Shown here one piece after another: positions 31,417 to 40,041 of a stretch of DNA of 64,000 nt (the first letter of the stretch is position 1; the number at the start of each line of letters is the position of its first letter). The stretch spans positions 1-64,000 of the forward strand of contig NZ_BAIV01000031.1 of the NCBI RefSeq assembly GCF_000517545.1, in the 5' to 3' direction. The notes beneath the pieces are model-generated. The model was given only the letters and a program-made list of their open reading frames with translations. It was not told where the DNA came from and ran no database searches. The DNA is from Bacteroides reticulotermitis JCM 10512 (lineage in GTDB: Bacteria; Bacteroidota; Bacteroidia; Bacteroidales; Bacteroidaceae). The position numbers and the translations under genes are program-made.

Positions 31417-32975
31417 ATGAGAAACCTATTTTTACCGGCACTTCTGCTGGCAGGAAGCTTGCTTGTAAGTTGCCATACGGGCGTGTTTACACCAACCCAT
31501 TCTCCGAACCCTTGGCTGATAATTATTTATCTGTAGCGAAAATGGAAGATTACCGCCAATGGGGCACATACAACGTACACGATCCGTCCTGCCGAAAGCT
31601 GGGCGACTATTATTATATGTATTCTACGGATGCCATTTTCGGAGAGAACCGGAAAGAGGCGAAGGAGAAAGGCGTACCTTTGGGCTATGTCCAAATGCGG
31701 CGTTCCAAAGATCTTGTACACTGGGAGTTCGTGGGGTGGGCTTTTCCCCGCATACCGGAAGAAGCGGTGCGCTGGGTGCAGGAACATGCCGACGGACAAG
31801 GAGCGACTAATATCTGGGCGCCTTATATTATTCCGTATAAAAACAAGTATCGCCTATATTACTGTGTTTCGGCATTCGGACGTAAAACCTCGTACATCGG
31901 ACTGGCTGAAGCCGATTCTCCCGAAGGCCCGTGGACGCAACTGGGTTGTGTGGCAAAGACGGACGAGTCGACTGCGATGAATGCGATTGATCCGAGCGTT
32001 ATTGTCGATCCTGTAGACGGGAAGTGGTGGATGCACTACGGTTCCTTCTTCGGCGGACTATATTGCATGGAACTGAATCCGGAGACAGGACTCGCTTTGC
32101 ATGAGGGCGATCTGGGACATTTGGTTGCCCGTCGTGCCAATTATCAGAAAGACAACCTGGAAGCACCAGAGATTATCTATAACCCGGAACTGAAACAATA
32201 TTTCCTCTTCACCTCGTACGACCCGTTGATGACAACATACAATATTCGGGTCAGTCGTTCGGCGAGTGTGGAAGACGGCTTTACCGATTACTTCGGAAAA
32301 GAGGTGAAAGATACCACCAACAATGTACCGATACTGACAGCACCTTACCGGTTCGAGAACCATCCGGGGTGGGCAGGAACAGCGCATTGCGGTGTATTTT
32401 CCGATGGAGAAGGCAACTACTACCTGGCACATCAGGGACGGCTTTCACCGCAAAACCAATTGATGGTGCTTCATCTCCGACAACTCTTTTTTACGCCTGA
32501 GGGCTGGCCGGTTGTTTCCCCCGAAAGATATGCGGGTACGGCTCCCCGTAATTTCAAGGCAGCCGATTTAGCCGGTGTATGGGAAGTGATCCGGGTGCAG
32601 GAACCCCGGTACGAACGGCAACTTGAAGCCGGACAAATTCTCTGGGGCGAGGGTGAATTGAAGCAGGAAGAGTGCAATTTCTCAACTCGCATGGCGTTGG
32701 CAACAGATGGAACTTGTTCCGGCGAACTGGTTGACATCAGCGGCAAACGGATGGGTGTGAATGGAAATTGGTCTTTTTTGAAGGATAAACGTCTATTAAC
32801 GCTCGATTTTGGAACAGAGAAAATCGATAATCTGATTATCTTTGCAGGACACGATTGGGAGAATGAAACGGAAACGGTTCTTTTTACCGGACTCGATAGT
32901 CGGGGACGTTCCGTATGGGGCAAACGAATTATGTCGCCCAAAGTTTCTGCTCAATCTTCTACCAAGGGGAAGTAG
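31417..32975 (+). CDS. GH43 arabinanase/arabinofuranosidase lipoprotein, frameshift near the N-terminus
   Basis: The ATG at 31417 opens a lipoprotein signal (LLLAGSLLVSC) that goes out of frame near 31480. Adding one base after ACGGG restores HTGRVYTNPFSEPLADN and a 519-residue protein. The GH43 propeller shows NVHDPSC (base), NAIDPSV (modulator) and LEAPEII (acid), and a C-terminal beta domain ends near SVWGKRI. It resembles the endo-arabinanase at 12964 in active-site context and domain order. In B. thetaiotaomicron the gene in this place encodes an arabinan-cutting GH43. It heads an operon with GH51 and another GH43. Confidence 0.87.
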
Positions 32976-33113
32976 CGGAAAGCACCTTTGTTTTTTGAAA
33001 AACATACGTACAACCAAGTATAAAGAAAAGATAGTCGAAATATAAATTTAATTAACCTGAGTAACCCTGTTCGTCCTTCGCAAAGGAAAGGAAGGAGGGT
33101 GAGGCTAAAAAAC

Positions 33114-35096
33114 ATGAATATGTACACTAAATTATGGGCTGTATTGGCCTTATCAACAAGCATGACACTTCATGCGCAAACCAATGAGTTGGTGGTACAA
33201 ACGAAGAAGTTGGGCGCGGAAATACAACCGACCATGTACGGACTCTTCTTCGAAGACATTAACTATGCTGCCGATGGTGGCTTGTATGCCGAATTGGTAA
33301 AGAACCGCTCTTTCGAGTTTCCTCAACATCTGATGGGATGGAATACGTACGGGAAAGTGGAACTGATGAACGACGGACCGTTTGAACGTAATCCACACTA
33401 TGTTCGTCTCGCTTATCCCGGACACGATCACAAACATACCGGATTGGATAACGAAGGCTTCTTCGGTATTGGCGTGAAGAAAGGTGAAGAATACCGTTTC
33501 TCTGTATGGGCCCGATTGCCGCAAGGAGGAGCGGGTGAGAAAATACGTATCGAACTGGTAGATACCAAGTCAATGGGCGAACGCCAGGCTTTCTCTGCCG
33601 AAACACTTACGATCGATTCTAAAGAATGGAAAAAATATCAAGTGACTCTGAAACCGGGAGAGACTAATCCGAAGGCTACCTTGCGTATCTTCTTAGCTTC
33701 CAAAGGTACAGTCGATCTGGAACACGTTTCACTTTTCCCGGTTGATACTTGGAACGGGCATGAGAATGGAATGCGTAAAGACTTAGCACAAGCCTTGGCG
33801 GATATTCATCCGGGTGTATTCCGTTTTCCGGGCGGTTGTATTGTAGAGGGAACCGATCTGGATACTCGTTACGACTGGAAAAAATCGGTTGGTCCTGTAG
33901 AGAACCGTCCGCTGAATGAGAATCGTTGGCAGTACACCTTCGCGCATCGCTTCTTCCCCGACTATTACCAAAGTTACGGGCTGGGATTCTATGAATATTT
34001 CCTACTGTCTGAAGAGATGGGAGCCGCTCCACTTCCGATTGTGAATTGTGGCCTTGCTTGTCAGTATCAAAATAATGAGGCGAAAGCGCATGTCGATGTA
34101 TGCAATCTGGATAGCTATATTCAGGACGCTCTCGATCTGATTGAATTTGCCAATGGCGATGTAAATACCACTTGGGGAAAAGTACGTGCAGATATGGGAC
34201 ACCCCGCTTCGTTCAACCTCAAGTTTATAGGTGTCGGTAATGAGCAATGGGGCAAGGAATATCCGGAACGTCTGGAACCATTCATCAAAGCGATTCGCAA
34301 AGCGCATCCTGAAATCCAAATAATCGGTAGTTCGGGTCCAAACTCGGAAGGCAAAGAGTTCGATTACCTATGGCCGGAAATGAAACGTCTGAAAGCAGAT
34401 CTGGTGGACGAGCACTTTTATCGTCCGGAAAGCTGGTTCCTCAGCCAAGGAGCACGTTACGATAACTACGATCGTAAGGGACCGAAAGTGTTTGCCGGTG
34501 AATATGCTTGTCACGGTCAGGGAAAGAAATGGAATCACTTCCACGCGGCTTTGTTGGAAGCGGCTTTCATGACAGGCTTGGAACGTAATGCTGACATTGT
34601 ACACATGGCTACTTATGCACCGCTGTTCGCTCATGTAGAAGGATGGCAGTGGCGTCCGGATATGATCTGGTTCGATAACTTGAACTCTGTACGTACGGTA
34701 AGTTACTATGTGCAACAGTTGTTTGCTCATAACATGGGAACGAATGTACTTCCGCTTACGATGGATAAGAAGGCGGTGACGGGTGCAGAAGGCCAGAACG
34801 GGCTTTTCGCCAGTGCCGTATTCGACAAAAACAAGAATGAATATATCGTTAAAGTGGCAAATACATCGGATAAAGCTCAATCGCTGACACTGAACTTCCA
34901 AGGATTGAAGAAGCAAGATGTCTTGGCCGATGGAAAGTGCATCAAGCTAAGCTCTCTCGATCTGGATAAAGACAATACAATTGAACAGCCTTCGGCTATC
35001 ACTCCGCAAGAGAGTTCGGTGAGCATGGAAGGGAATACATTCAGCACGGAACTGGAAGCGAAGACTTTCGCTGTTTATAAATTTGCAAAGAAATAA
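33114..35096 (+). CDS. GH51 alpha-L-arabinofuranosidase
   Basis: The ATG at 33114 is preferred to a GTG at 33099 because it places a normal signal peptide (LWAVLALSTSMTLHAQ) at the start; an ATG at 33120 is also possible. The 660-residue protein has an N-terminal LFFEDINYAADGGLYAELV segment, a CBM4-like beta-sandwich at about 80-220, and a TIM barrel. The acid/base Glu is in GVGNEQWGKEY near 380, and the nucleophile Glu in VFAGEYACHGQG near 465. A C-terminal beta domain follows. It releases arabinofuranose from arabinan side chains or oligosaccharides in the periplasm. The next gene starts 2 bp after its stop. Confidence 0.93.
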   Translation: MNMYTKLWAVLALSTSMTLHAQTNELVVQTKKLGAEIQPTMYGLFFEDINYAADGGLYAELVKNRSFEFPQHLMGWNTYGKVELMNDGPFERNPHYVRLAYPGHDHKHTGLDNEGFFGIGVKKGEEYRFSVWARLPQGGAGEKIRIELVDTKSMGERQAFSAETLTIDSKEWKKYQVTLKPGETNPKATLRIFLASKGTVDLEHVSLFPVDTWNGHENGMRKDLAQALADIHPGVFRFPGGCIVEGTDLDTRYDWKKSVGPVENRPLNENRWQYTFAHRFFPDYYQSYGLGFYEYFLLSEEMGAAPLPIVNCGLACQYQNNEAKAHVDVCNLDSYIQDALDLIEFANGDVNTTWGKVRADMGHPASFNLKFIGVGNEQWGKEYPERLEPFIKAIRKAHPEIQIIGSSGPNSEGKEFDYLWPEMKRLKADLVDEHFYRPESWFLSQGARYDNYDRKGPKVFAGEYACHGQGKKWNHFHAALLEAAFMTGLERNADIVHMATYAPLFAHVEGWQWRPDMIWFDNLNSVRTVSYYVQQLFAHNMGTNVLPLTMDKKAVTGAEGQNGLFASAVFDKNKNEYIVKVANTSDKAQSLTLNFQGLKKQDVLADGKCIKLSSLDLDKDNTIEQPSAITPQESSVSMEGNTFSTELEAKTFAVYKFAKK

Positions 35097-35098
35097 TA

Positions 35099-36064
35099 AT
35101 GAATAGGGTTAGATTAATTGTTTGCTCATTCGCACTGGCAACCTCTTGGGGGTTGTCAGCGCAGAATGATACGACATTCGTAGCGAATGGGAATCCGATT
35201 GTGAAATATAAGTATACAGCCGATCCTGCTGCTTTGGTGCACGGCGACAAGGTGTATTTGTATGCCGGAGAGGACGAATGCCCACCACCCAAGGAACATT
35301 ACTTGATCAATCATTGGAATGTGTTCTCTACGTCCGATTTGAAAACATGGACCGAGCATCCCATCCCCTTGAAAGCAACAGATTTCAATTGGGCGAGGGG
35401 AGAAGCATGGGCCAGTCAGGTGATCGAACGCGACGGGAAGTTTTATTGGTACGTTACGGTAGAGCATAAAGCCATTCGGGGTAAATCCATCGGTGTGGCT
35501 GTTTCCGATTCGCCGATCGGCCCGTTTGTCGATGCGCGTGGTTCGGCTTTAGTTACCAACGATATGACTACTCAATATACACAGATCAGTTGGGATGATA
35601 TAGACCCTACGGTCTTTATTGACGATGACGGCCAGGCATACCTCTTTTGGGGAAATACGCAATGTTACTACGCCAAGCTGAAAAAGAATATGATTGAGCT
35701 AGACGGTCCGATTGTTCCCGTTAGCTTGCCTCGCTTCACTGAAGCGCCGTGGATTCACAAACGTGGTGATTGGTATTACCTCTCTTATGCGTCCGAGTTT
35801 CCGGAGAAGATCTGTTACGCGATGAGTCGCAGCATCACCGGACCTTGGGAATACAAAGGAATACTGAACGAATTGGCGGGTAATTCGAATACCAACCATC
35901 AGGCCATCATCGAGTTTAAAGGCGATTGGTACTTTATCTACCACAACGGTAGCATCAATCCCACAGGGGGAAGCTTCCGTCGGTCAACTTGTATCGACCG
36001 TTTGTATTACAACGAAGATGGTACGATGAAACGCGTACAGATGACTACCGAGGGCATACAATAA
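35099..36064 (+). CDS. GH43 family exo-acting arabinofuranosidase-like enzyme
   Basis: Intact 321-residue single-domain GH43 with a signal peptide (SFALATSWGLSAQ). The catalytic residues are recognisable in KYTADPAALVHGDKVY (base Asp), SWDDIDPTVFIDD (modulator Asp) and FTEAPWIHKRGDWY (acid Glu). It lacks the extra beta domains of the other two GH43 proteins in the window, so it is a compact enzyme, probably periplasmic. Its start follows the GH51 stop by 2 bp, which suggests translational coupling. An exo-activity is inferred from the family and the operon. Confidence 0.88.
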   Translation: MNRVRLIVCSFALATSWGLSAQNDTTFVANGNPIVKYKYTADPAALVHGDKVYLYAGEDECPPPKEHYLINHWNVFSTSDLKTWTEHPIPLKATDFNWARGEAWASQVIERDGKFYWYVTVEHKAIRGKSIGVAVSDSPIGPFVDARGSALVTNDMTTQYTQISWDDIDPTVFIDDDGQAYLFWGNTQCYYAKLKKNMIELDGPIVPVSLPRFTEAPWIHKRGDWYYLSYASEFPEKICYAMSRSITGPWEYKGILNELAGNSNTNHQAIIEFKGDWYFIYHNGSINPTGGSFRRSTCIDRLYYNEDGTMKRVQMTTEGIQ

Positions 36065-36150
36065 TTTGTTAGAAGATTAATAATAGGGTTAGATATTAAT
36101 AGGTTTAGTTTTTGGTAGGTGTAAAGACTGTTTTCGGACTGTCTTGCAAC

Positions 36151-36185
36151 AAAGGAGGTGTCTCAAAAGGGTGCCTCCTTTTCTA
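36151..36185 (+). terminator. Terminator of the GH43-GH51-GH43 operon
   Basis: AAAGGAGG (36151-36158) pairs with CCTCCTTT (36174-36181), extended by a G-T pair, and ends in a short T-rich tail. It lies about 87 bp after the last GH43 stop and just before the hip operators. Confidence 0.65.
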
Positions 36186-36203
36186 TTTGAATTCATGCGT
36201 AAT

Positions 36204-36302
36204 TATCCCCTAAAAGGTATAATCGCTATTCTGAATCACTTTTTATACCCTAAGAGGTGTACTTCTGTGATTATTTACTATATTAGCACCCAAAAGGGTA
36301 TA
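36204..36302 (+). promoter_or_regulatory. Three phased palindromic operators in front of the hip module
   Basis: Imperfect palindromes TATCCCCTAAAAGGTATA (36204-36221), TATACCCTAAGAGGTGTA (36244-36261) and TAGCACCCAAAAGGGTATA (36284-36302) have centres at 36212.5, 36252.5 and 36293.5. The spacing is 40 and 41 bp, close to four helical turns. The last copy ends 3 bp before the hipB start codon. They resemble the E. coli HipB operator design (TATCC-N8-GGATA) without sharing its exact sequence. Confidence 0.75.
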
Positions 36303-36305
36303 ATT

Positions 36306-36527
36306 ATGGAAAAGTTATCGTTGTCAGCCTATGTTAAGCAAATGCGAAAGCAATATGACTTAACGCAAGTCGACCTCTCTGAAAAGGCAGGGGTCGGACT
36401 TCGTTTTGTTCGTGAGCTGGAACAAGGCAAACAAACTCTGCGAATGGATAAAGTCAATCAAGTATTAAATCTATTTGGTGCGGAACTTACCCCCGCTCCA
36501 ATGGATAGAAGTAAATTCGGATTATGA
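36306..36527 (+). CDS. hipB: HipB-like antitoxin, XRE helix-turn-helix
   Basis: The ATG at 36306 gives 73 residues; upstream in-frame starts would run through the operators and are rejected. The HTH is LSAYVKQMRKQYDLTQVDL followed by SEKAGVGLRFVRELEQGK, the usual Xre/Cro pattern. The C-terminus (GAELTPAPMDRSKFGL) is short. It should bind the three palindromes upstream and repress its own operon. Its stop overlaps the start of the next gene by 4 bp (ATGA). Confidence 0.88.
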   Translation: MEKLSLSAYVKQMRKQYDLTQVDLSEKAGVGLRFVRELEQGKQTLRMDKVNQVLNLFGAELTPAPMDRSKFGL

Positions 36528-36859
36528 AACAGGCTAAAATATATATGCACGATAAGTTAGCAGGAATGCTGACCGAAGATGAGAACGGTTTTACTTTTCA
36601 GTACGATTCCGATTACTTAAATGATGCGGCTTCGGAAGCGATTAGCTTAACGATGCCTTTGAAAAACGAACCCTATCACGATAAAGTATTGTTTCCATTC
36701 TTTGATGGTTTAATACCTGAGGGTTGGCTCTTGGATATCGCAGAACGCAGTTGGAAAATAAGTCAACGAGATCGAATGTCGTTGTTATTGGCTTGCTGTA
36801 AAGATTGTATTGGGGCTGTTAGTGTTGCATCTGTAAAAAATGAAAACGATGAAGAATAG
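36524..36859 (+). CDS. HipS-like protein (separate HipA N-terminal subdomain)
   Basis: 111 residues that match only the N-terminal subdomain of HipA: KIYMHDKLAGMLTEDENG at the start and LFPFFDGLIPEGWLL at about 65, ending in CCKDCIGAVSVASVK. In HipBST systems this part is a separate protein that acts as the antitoxin by occupying the kinase. It overlaps hipB by 4 bp and the next gene by 20 bp, so the three are translationally coupled. Assignment as antitoxin rests on the published HipBST pattern and on order. Confidence 0.82.
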   Translation: MKQAKIYMHDKLAGMLTEDENGFTFQYDSDYLNDAASEAISLTMPLKNEPYHDKVLFPFFDGLIPEGWLLDIAERSWKISQRDRMSLLLACCKDCIGAVSVASVKNENDEE

Positions 36860-37784
36860 ATGTTTGTATTGCTATCAGGATTTGGAAGAAGGGCAAACGG
36901 ACTTTCATCCTGCTTGTGCGAAAAATATATTCGGGACAACAACTGTTCCTGAGTTACCGTATACAAAGGATAATATTGCTGGCTTGGCAGAAAAAGTAGT
37001 ACGCAGTCAAACGACTATAACCGGCGTACAGCCAAAGTTGTCTTTAGATATAGAGTCATCGGAAAAGAAAAATGATCCGAAACGCTTTACGATTGTAGGC
37101 GTATGGGGGAGATACATCTTAAAGCCTCAAACAGATTTGTATCCAAATCTGCCCGAATTGGAAGACTTAACGATGCATCTTGCTGAAATAGCTAAAATTA
37201 AAACCGTACCTCATTCGTTAATTCGGTTTGCTGATGGTGAACTTTGTTATATCACTCGCCGTATCGATCGGGATGAGCACGGAAATAAGTTTCCGATGGA
37301 AGATATGTGCCAACTCGCTGAACGATTGACCGAGTATAAGTACAAAGGTTCTTATGAACAAATAGCTAAGTTAATCTCAAAATACTCCAATGTCCCTATG
37401 TTGGATCTGGTTAACTTTTGGGAACAAGTCTATTTTTGTTGGCTGACTGGAAATTCCGATATGCACTTGAAGAACTTTTCGCTATACAGTACTCAAAAAG
37501 GTTTCTATTCGTTGACTCCTGCTTATGATATGCTTTCGACAAAGCTAGTGATGCCAGAAGATACGGAGGAACTAGCTCTTAATCTTAATGGGAAAAAGAG
37601 AAAACTGAAGCGATCTGATTTTGAAACCGCTTTTGCCAATTCAGGTTTGGATAAAAAAGTGGGAGAAAACATCTTTTCTAAATTTGAAAAGATTGTTCCT
37701 CAATGGCTAGAGTTTATTGATAAGTCATTTCTGAACGAGGAGATGAAGGAGGAGTACAAGGAGCTTATTCAAAATAGAATATAG
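36840..37784 (+). CDS. HipT-like serine/threonine kinase toxin with N-terminal zinc-ribbon-like motif
   Basis: 314 residues matching the HipA kinase core without the N-terminal subdomain. A Gly-rich loop TITGVQPKLSLD lies near residue 60, a catalytic loop TGNSDMHLKNFS near 205, and PAYDMLST serves as the DFG-like metal site. HipA kinases phosphorylate tRNA synthetases, and HipT targets the tryptophanyl enzyme in E. coli; the target here is unknown. Two features stand out. The extreme N-terminus carries CLYC...HPAC, a zinc-ribbon-like knuckle. Also, the two serines reported as autophosphorylation sites ahead of the loop in HipT are replaced by T-I-T. Confidence 0.85.
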   Translation: MKTMKNRCLYCYQDLEEGQTDFHPACAKNIFGTTTVPELPYTKDNIAGLAEKVVRSQTTITGVQPKLSLDIESSEKKNDPKRFTIVGVWGRYILKPQTDLYPNLPELEDLTMHLAEIAKIKTVPHSLIRFADGELCYITRRIDRDEHGNKFPMEDMCQLAERLTEYKYKGSYEQIAKLISKYSNVPMLDLVNFWEQVYFCWLTGNSDMHLKNFSLYSTQKGFYSLTPAYDMLSTKLVMPEDTEELALNLNGKKRKLKRSDFETAFANSGLDKKVGENIFSKFEKIVPQWLEFIDKSFLNEEMKEEYKELIQNRI

Positions 37785-38042
37785 AGATATAATATAGATA
37801 GCCTCATGGATATAGTAAAAGGTCTGTTCTATAATGGGTAACGATTTAGAAACGAGTAAACTGCATATATTCGCCATCCTATATTTTTCTATATTGTAAT
37901 TGCTACCTACAATTCTTTCTATGTGTACTTTGTAAAAAAGACAATTAACGAACGGAAATATGTCCGTGAAATCAAATATTGACTTTGGGATTCAAGTGTT
38001 ATTACATATTAACCATTTGAGTCTGTTGCTCGTAGAACTTGT
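37785..38042. other. Intergenic region between hipT and the AraC-type gene
   Basis: AT-rich 258 bp between converging genes. I see no gene, clear terminator or repeat beyond scattered AT-rich TATA-like runs. Confidence 0.5.
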
Positions 38043-38929
38043 TTAGCTGAACTGTTTTTGAAATGCTACTGCCGTCATTCCTGTTTCACGCTTGAAGAAC
38101 CTACTGAAGAAAGGAAGATTTGAAAAGCCAAGCCGGTCGCAATCTCACCTATTTGTAGATTACTGTGAAGCAGAAGCATCTTGGCTTCCATTACTACCAT
38201 ATAATTAATCCACCAAGAAACAGTTTGTCCGCTGATCTCTTTCACTACATTGCTCAGGTAATTGGGCGTTACAAACAACAGATCGGAGTAAAAGCGGATT
38301 TCATGCTTGAGCGTTCCCTGTTGATTAAGCAATTCCATAAACTGGTCATTAAGTAACTGGTGGCGGTTGAGCTTTATTTTATCTTTGTTTTTACCCTGTA
38401 TCTCTTCTTGTTGGGAGATCATATCTTCGGCTAATGCAAATGCTGTAAGACGTATGGAGGTGAAAGGCGTGCGTGAATCTTGAGTCATACGCAAAATGAG
38501 TTTGTAATATTCATGAAAACGCAACCCTGTCTCCTCATCTGCCGTATAATATAATGTATGACCTTGCGGAATACGTGAATTTAGTTCATCCAAATCATAA
38601 ATGGAGAGAAACTCCGCGGAGAGGTCGTCGCTTTGCGAAACTTTCATCACTAAAGTTCCGGGAGGTAGAATATGGATCGTATTCTTTTGCAGCACATGTT
38701 CTTGCAAATTAATGATATATTTGCTCACCCCGCTTGTTATTCTTGCTATACGCCATTCTTTTGAACGGTACGGCTGATATGGATTCATCCATTCATTTTC
38801 CGGAACATCTCCCAAGTTCATCATAATCCCAAAGCGTTCACAGAAATATGCGCCATTCTCCTTATATTTTTCAATATCCAGCAAGTCGCTGATGGATATA
38901 AGTTGTACTTCTTTTATCTTTTTAGTCAT
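38043..38929 (-). CDS. AraC-family transcriptional regulator, C-terminal frameshift
   Basis: About 295 residues when the frame is corrected near 38118, where GGCTTGGGC reads GGCTTGGC. This restores the second HTH helix (LGFSNLPFFSRFFKRETGMT) and a stop at 38043. The N-terminal cupin-like half (about 1-170) should bind an effector. The first HTH is FYSDLLFVTPNYLSNVVKEISG. The ATG at 38929 is chosen over 38938 because a -7 element TATCTTTG (38951-38958, minus) leaves almost no leader for the latter. It is divergent from a Dabb/flavodoxin/nitroreductase operon and is its likely activator. Confidence 0.85.
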
Positions 38930-39002
38930 AATACACATGGATTATGAATACAAAGATAACTCTTTTCATTGAAAAAACACATAAAAACAATAATCGTGTA
39001 GG

Positions 39003-39062
39003 AATGGATAAATAATGAATAGAAATGGATAACGGGGTTATGGCCATTGCAGATTACCTTTG
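39003..39062 (+). promoter_or_regulatory. Promoter with 21-bp-spaced direct repeat (predicted AraC-type operator)
   Basis: AATGGATAA occurs at 39003-39011 and 39024-39032, exactly 21 bp apart. A -7 element TACCTTTG (39055-39062) follows 22 nt after the second copy. This is the geometry seen at the HTCS promoters in this window and typical of AraC-type half-sites. The divergent AraC-family gene is the obvious candidate to bind it. Confidence 0.65.
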
Positions 39063-39094
39063 CACAAGTAATAAAAACAATTAAATATATTAGT

Positions 39095-39388
39095 ATGTAC
39101 AGACACATTTTTAATGGAGTAGTAAAAGAAGGCATCAGTGAAGAAACTATTGAAGCCCGTTTAGATGCCCTTCAGGTATTGAAGACCCTTCCTCAAGCCA
39201 AGTCGGTTACTATTGGTCGCAATTTACAGTGGTACACACCTCAGGAAGTACTGATTGTAATAGCCGACTTTAAAAACAAATCAGATTGGGAAGCTTTTGT
39301 CACGAGCGCTGAACATACAGCACTCGATGAGGTGGCTTCTGAAGTATTTGACTTAGAGAAATCATGTGGATATCAGATTGAATATTAA
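39095..39388 (+). CDS. Dabb-domain (stress-responsive alpha/beta barrel) protein
   Basis: The ATG at 39095 follows the promoter at 39062 and gives 97 residues; the upstream in-frame start is before the promoter. The pattern MYRHIFNGVVKEG, ALQVLKTLPQAKSVTIGRN, then VLIVIADFKNKSDWEAFV and TALDEVASEVFD is the ferredoxin-like Dabb fold, which forms dimeric barrels. Its biochemical role is not known. It is co-directional with a flavodoxin-like reductase 16 bp downstream, so an oxidative or xenobiotic stress role is likely. Confidence 0.8.
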   Translation: MYRHIFNGVVKEGISEETIEARLDALQVLKTLPQAKSVTIGRNLQWYTPQEVLIVIADFKNKSDWEAFVTSAEHTALDEVASEVFDLEKSCGYQIEY

Positions 39389-39404
39389 TATAAAGAAAAT
39401 ACAA

Positions 39405-40037
39405 ATGAAAGTACTGATGATAAATGGCGGTCCTCATAAAAATGGTTGTGTGAACCGAGCTCTACAAGAAATAGCAGAAACTCTGAAGAAACAGGGGATA
39501 GAAATTGACTTCTTTTGGGTGGGTAATTCACCTCTGCAAAGCTGCACCGGATGTTATAGCTGCATGAAACTTGGCGGTAAGTGTGTTCACAGAGACCGAG
39601 TGAACGAGTTTTTGGAGATAGCCGGTTTGTATGACGGTTTCATCTTTGGTTCGCCGGTACACTTCGCCTCAGCGACTGGTACAATGACGACTTTTATGGA
39701 TCGTGTGTTCTTTGCAGGCGGTTTTGGCCAGAATATATTCAAGGGCAAACCAGCCGCAGTTATTACCAGCAGCCGGCGTGCCGGTGCCACCGCTACCTTT
39801 GATCAACTCAACAAGTATTTAGCTTTCAGCTCTATGCCTATTGTTCCCTCTCAGTATTGGAATGAAGTACACGGAAACACTCCCGAAGAGGTCGAGCAAG
39901 ACAAGGAGGGACTGCAAATCATGCGTCTATTGGGTAACAATATGGCATGGATGCTAAAATGCTTTGCTCTGGGCAGGGAGAATGGGCTGGACGCCCCTGA
40001 GCGAGAAGAATTTACACCAACCAATTTCATTCGCTAA
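39405..40037 (+). CDS. NADPH-dependent FMN reductase / flavodoxin-fold oxidoreductase
   Basis: The ATG at 39405 gives 210 residues starting MKVLMINGGPHKNGCVNRAL, the flavodoxin-fold FMN phosphate loop. A cysteine-rich stretch (LQSCTGCYSCMKLGGKC) near 48 follows, as in iron-sulfur flavoprotein relatives, then FIFGSPVHFASATGTMTTFMD and SRRAGATATFDQLNKYL. It is homologous along its length to the protein at 53011. It probably reduces quinones, flavins or nitro compounds with NADPH. A nitroreductase gene begins 4 bp downstream. Confidence 0.88.
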   Translation: MKVLMINGGPHKNGCVNRALQEIAETLKKQGIEIDFFWVGNSPLQSCTGCYSCMKLGGKCVHRDRVNEFLEIAGLYDGFIFGSPVHFASATGTMTTFMDRVFFAGGFGQNIFKGKPAAVITSSRRAGATATFDQLNKYLAFSSMPIVPSQYWNEVHGNTPEEVEQDKEGLQIMRLLGNNMAWMLKCFALGRENGLDAPEREEFTPTNFIR

Positions 40038-40041
40038 AAAA

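Noticed and set aside
36144..36305. Long N-terminal extension of the hipB frame
   Set aside because: It would translate through the terminator and all three operator palindromes; the ATG at 36306 gives a normal HTH protein.
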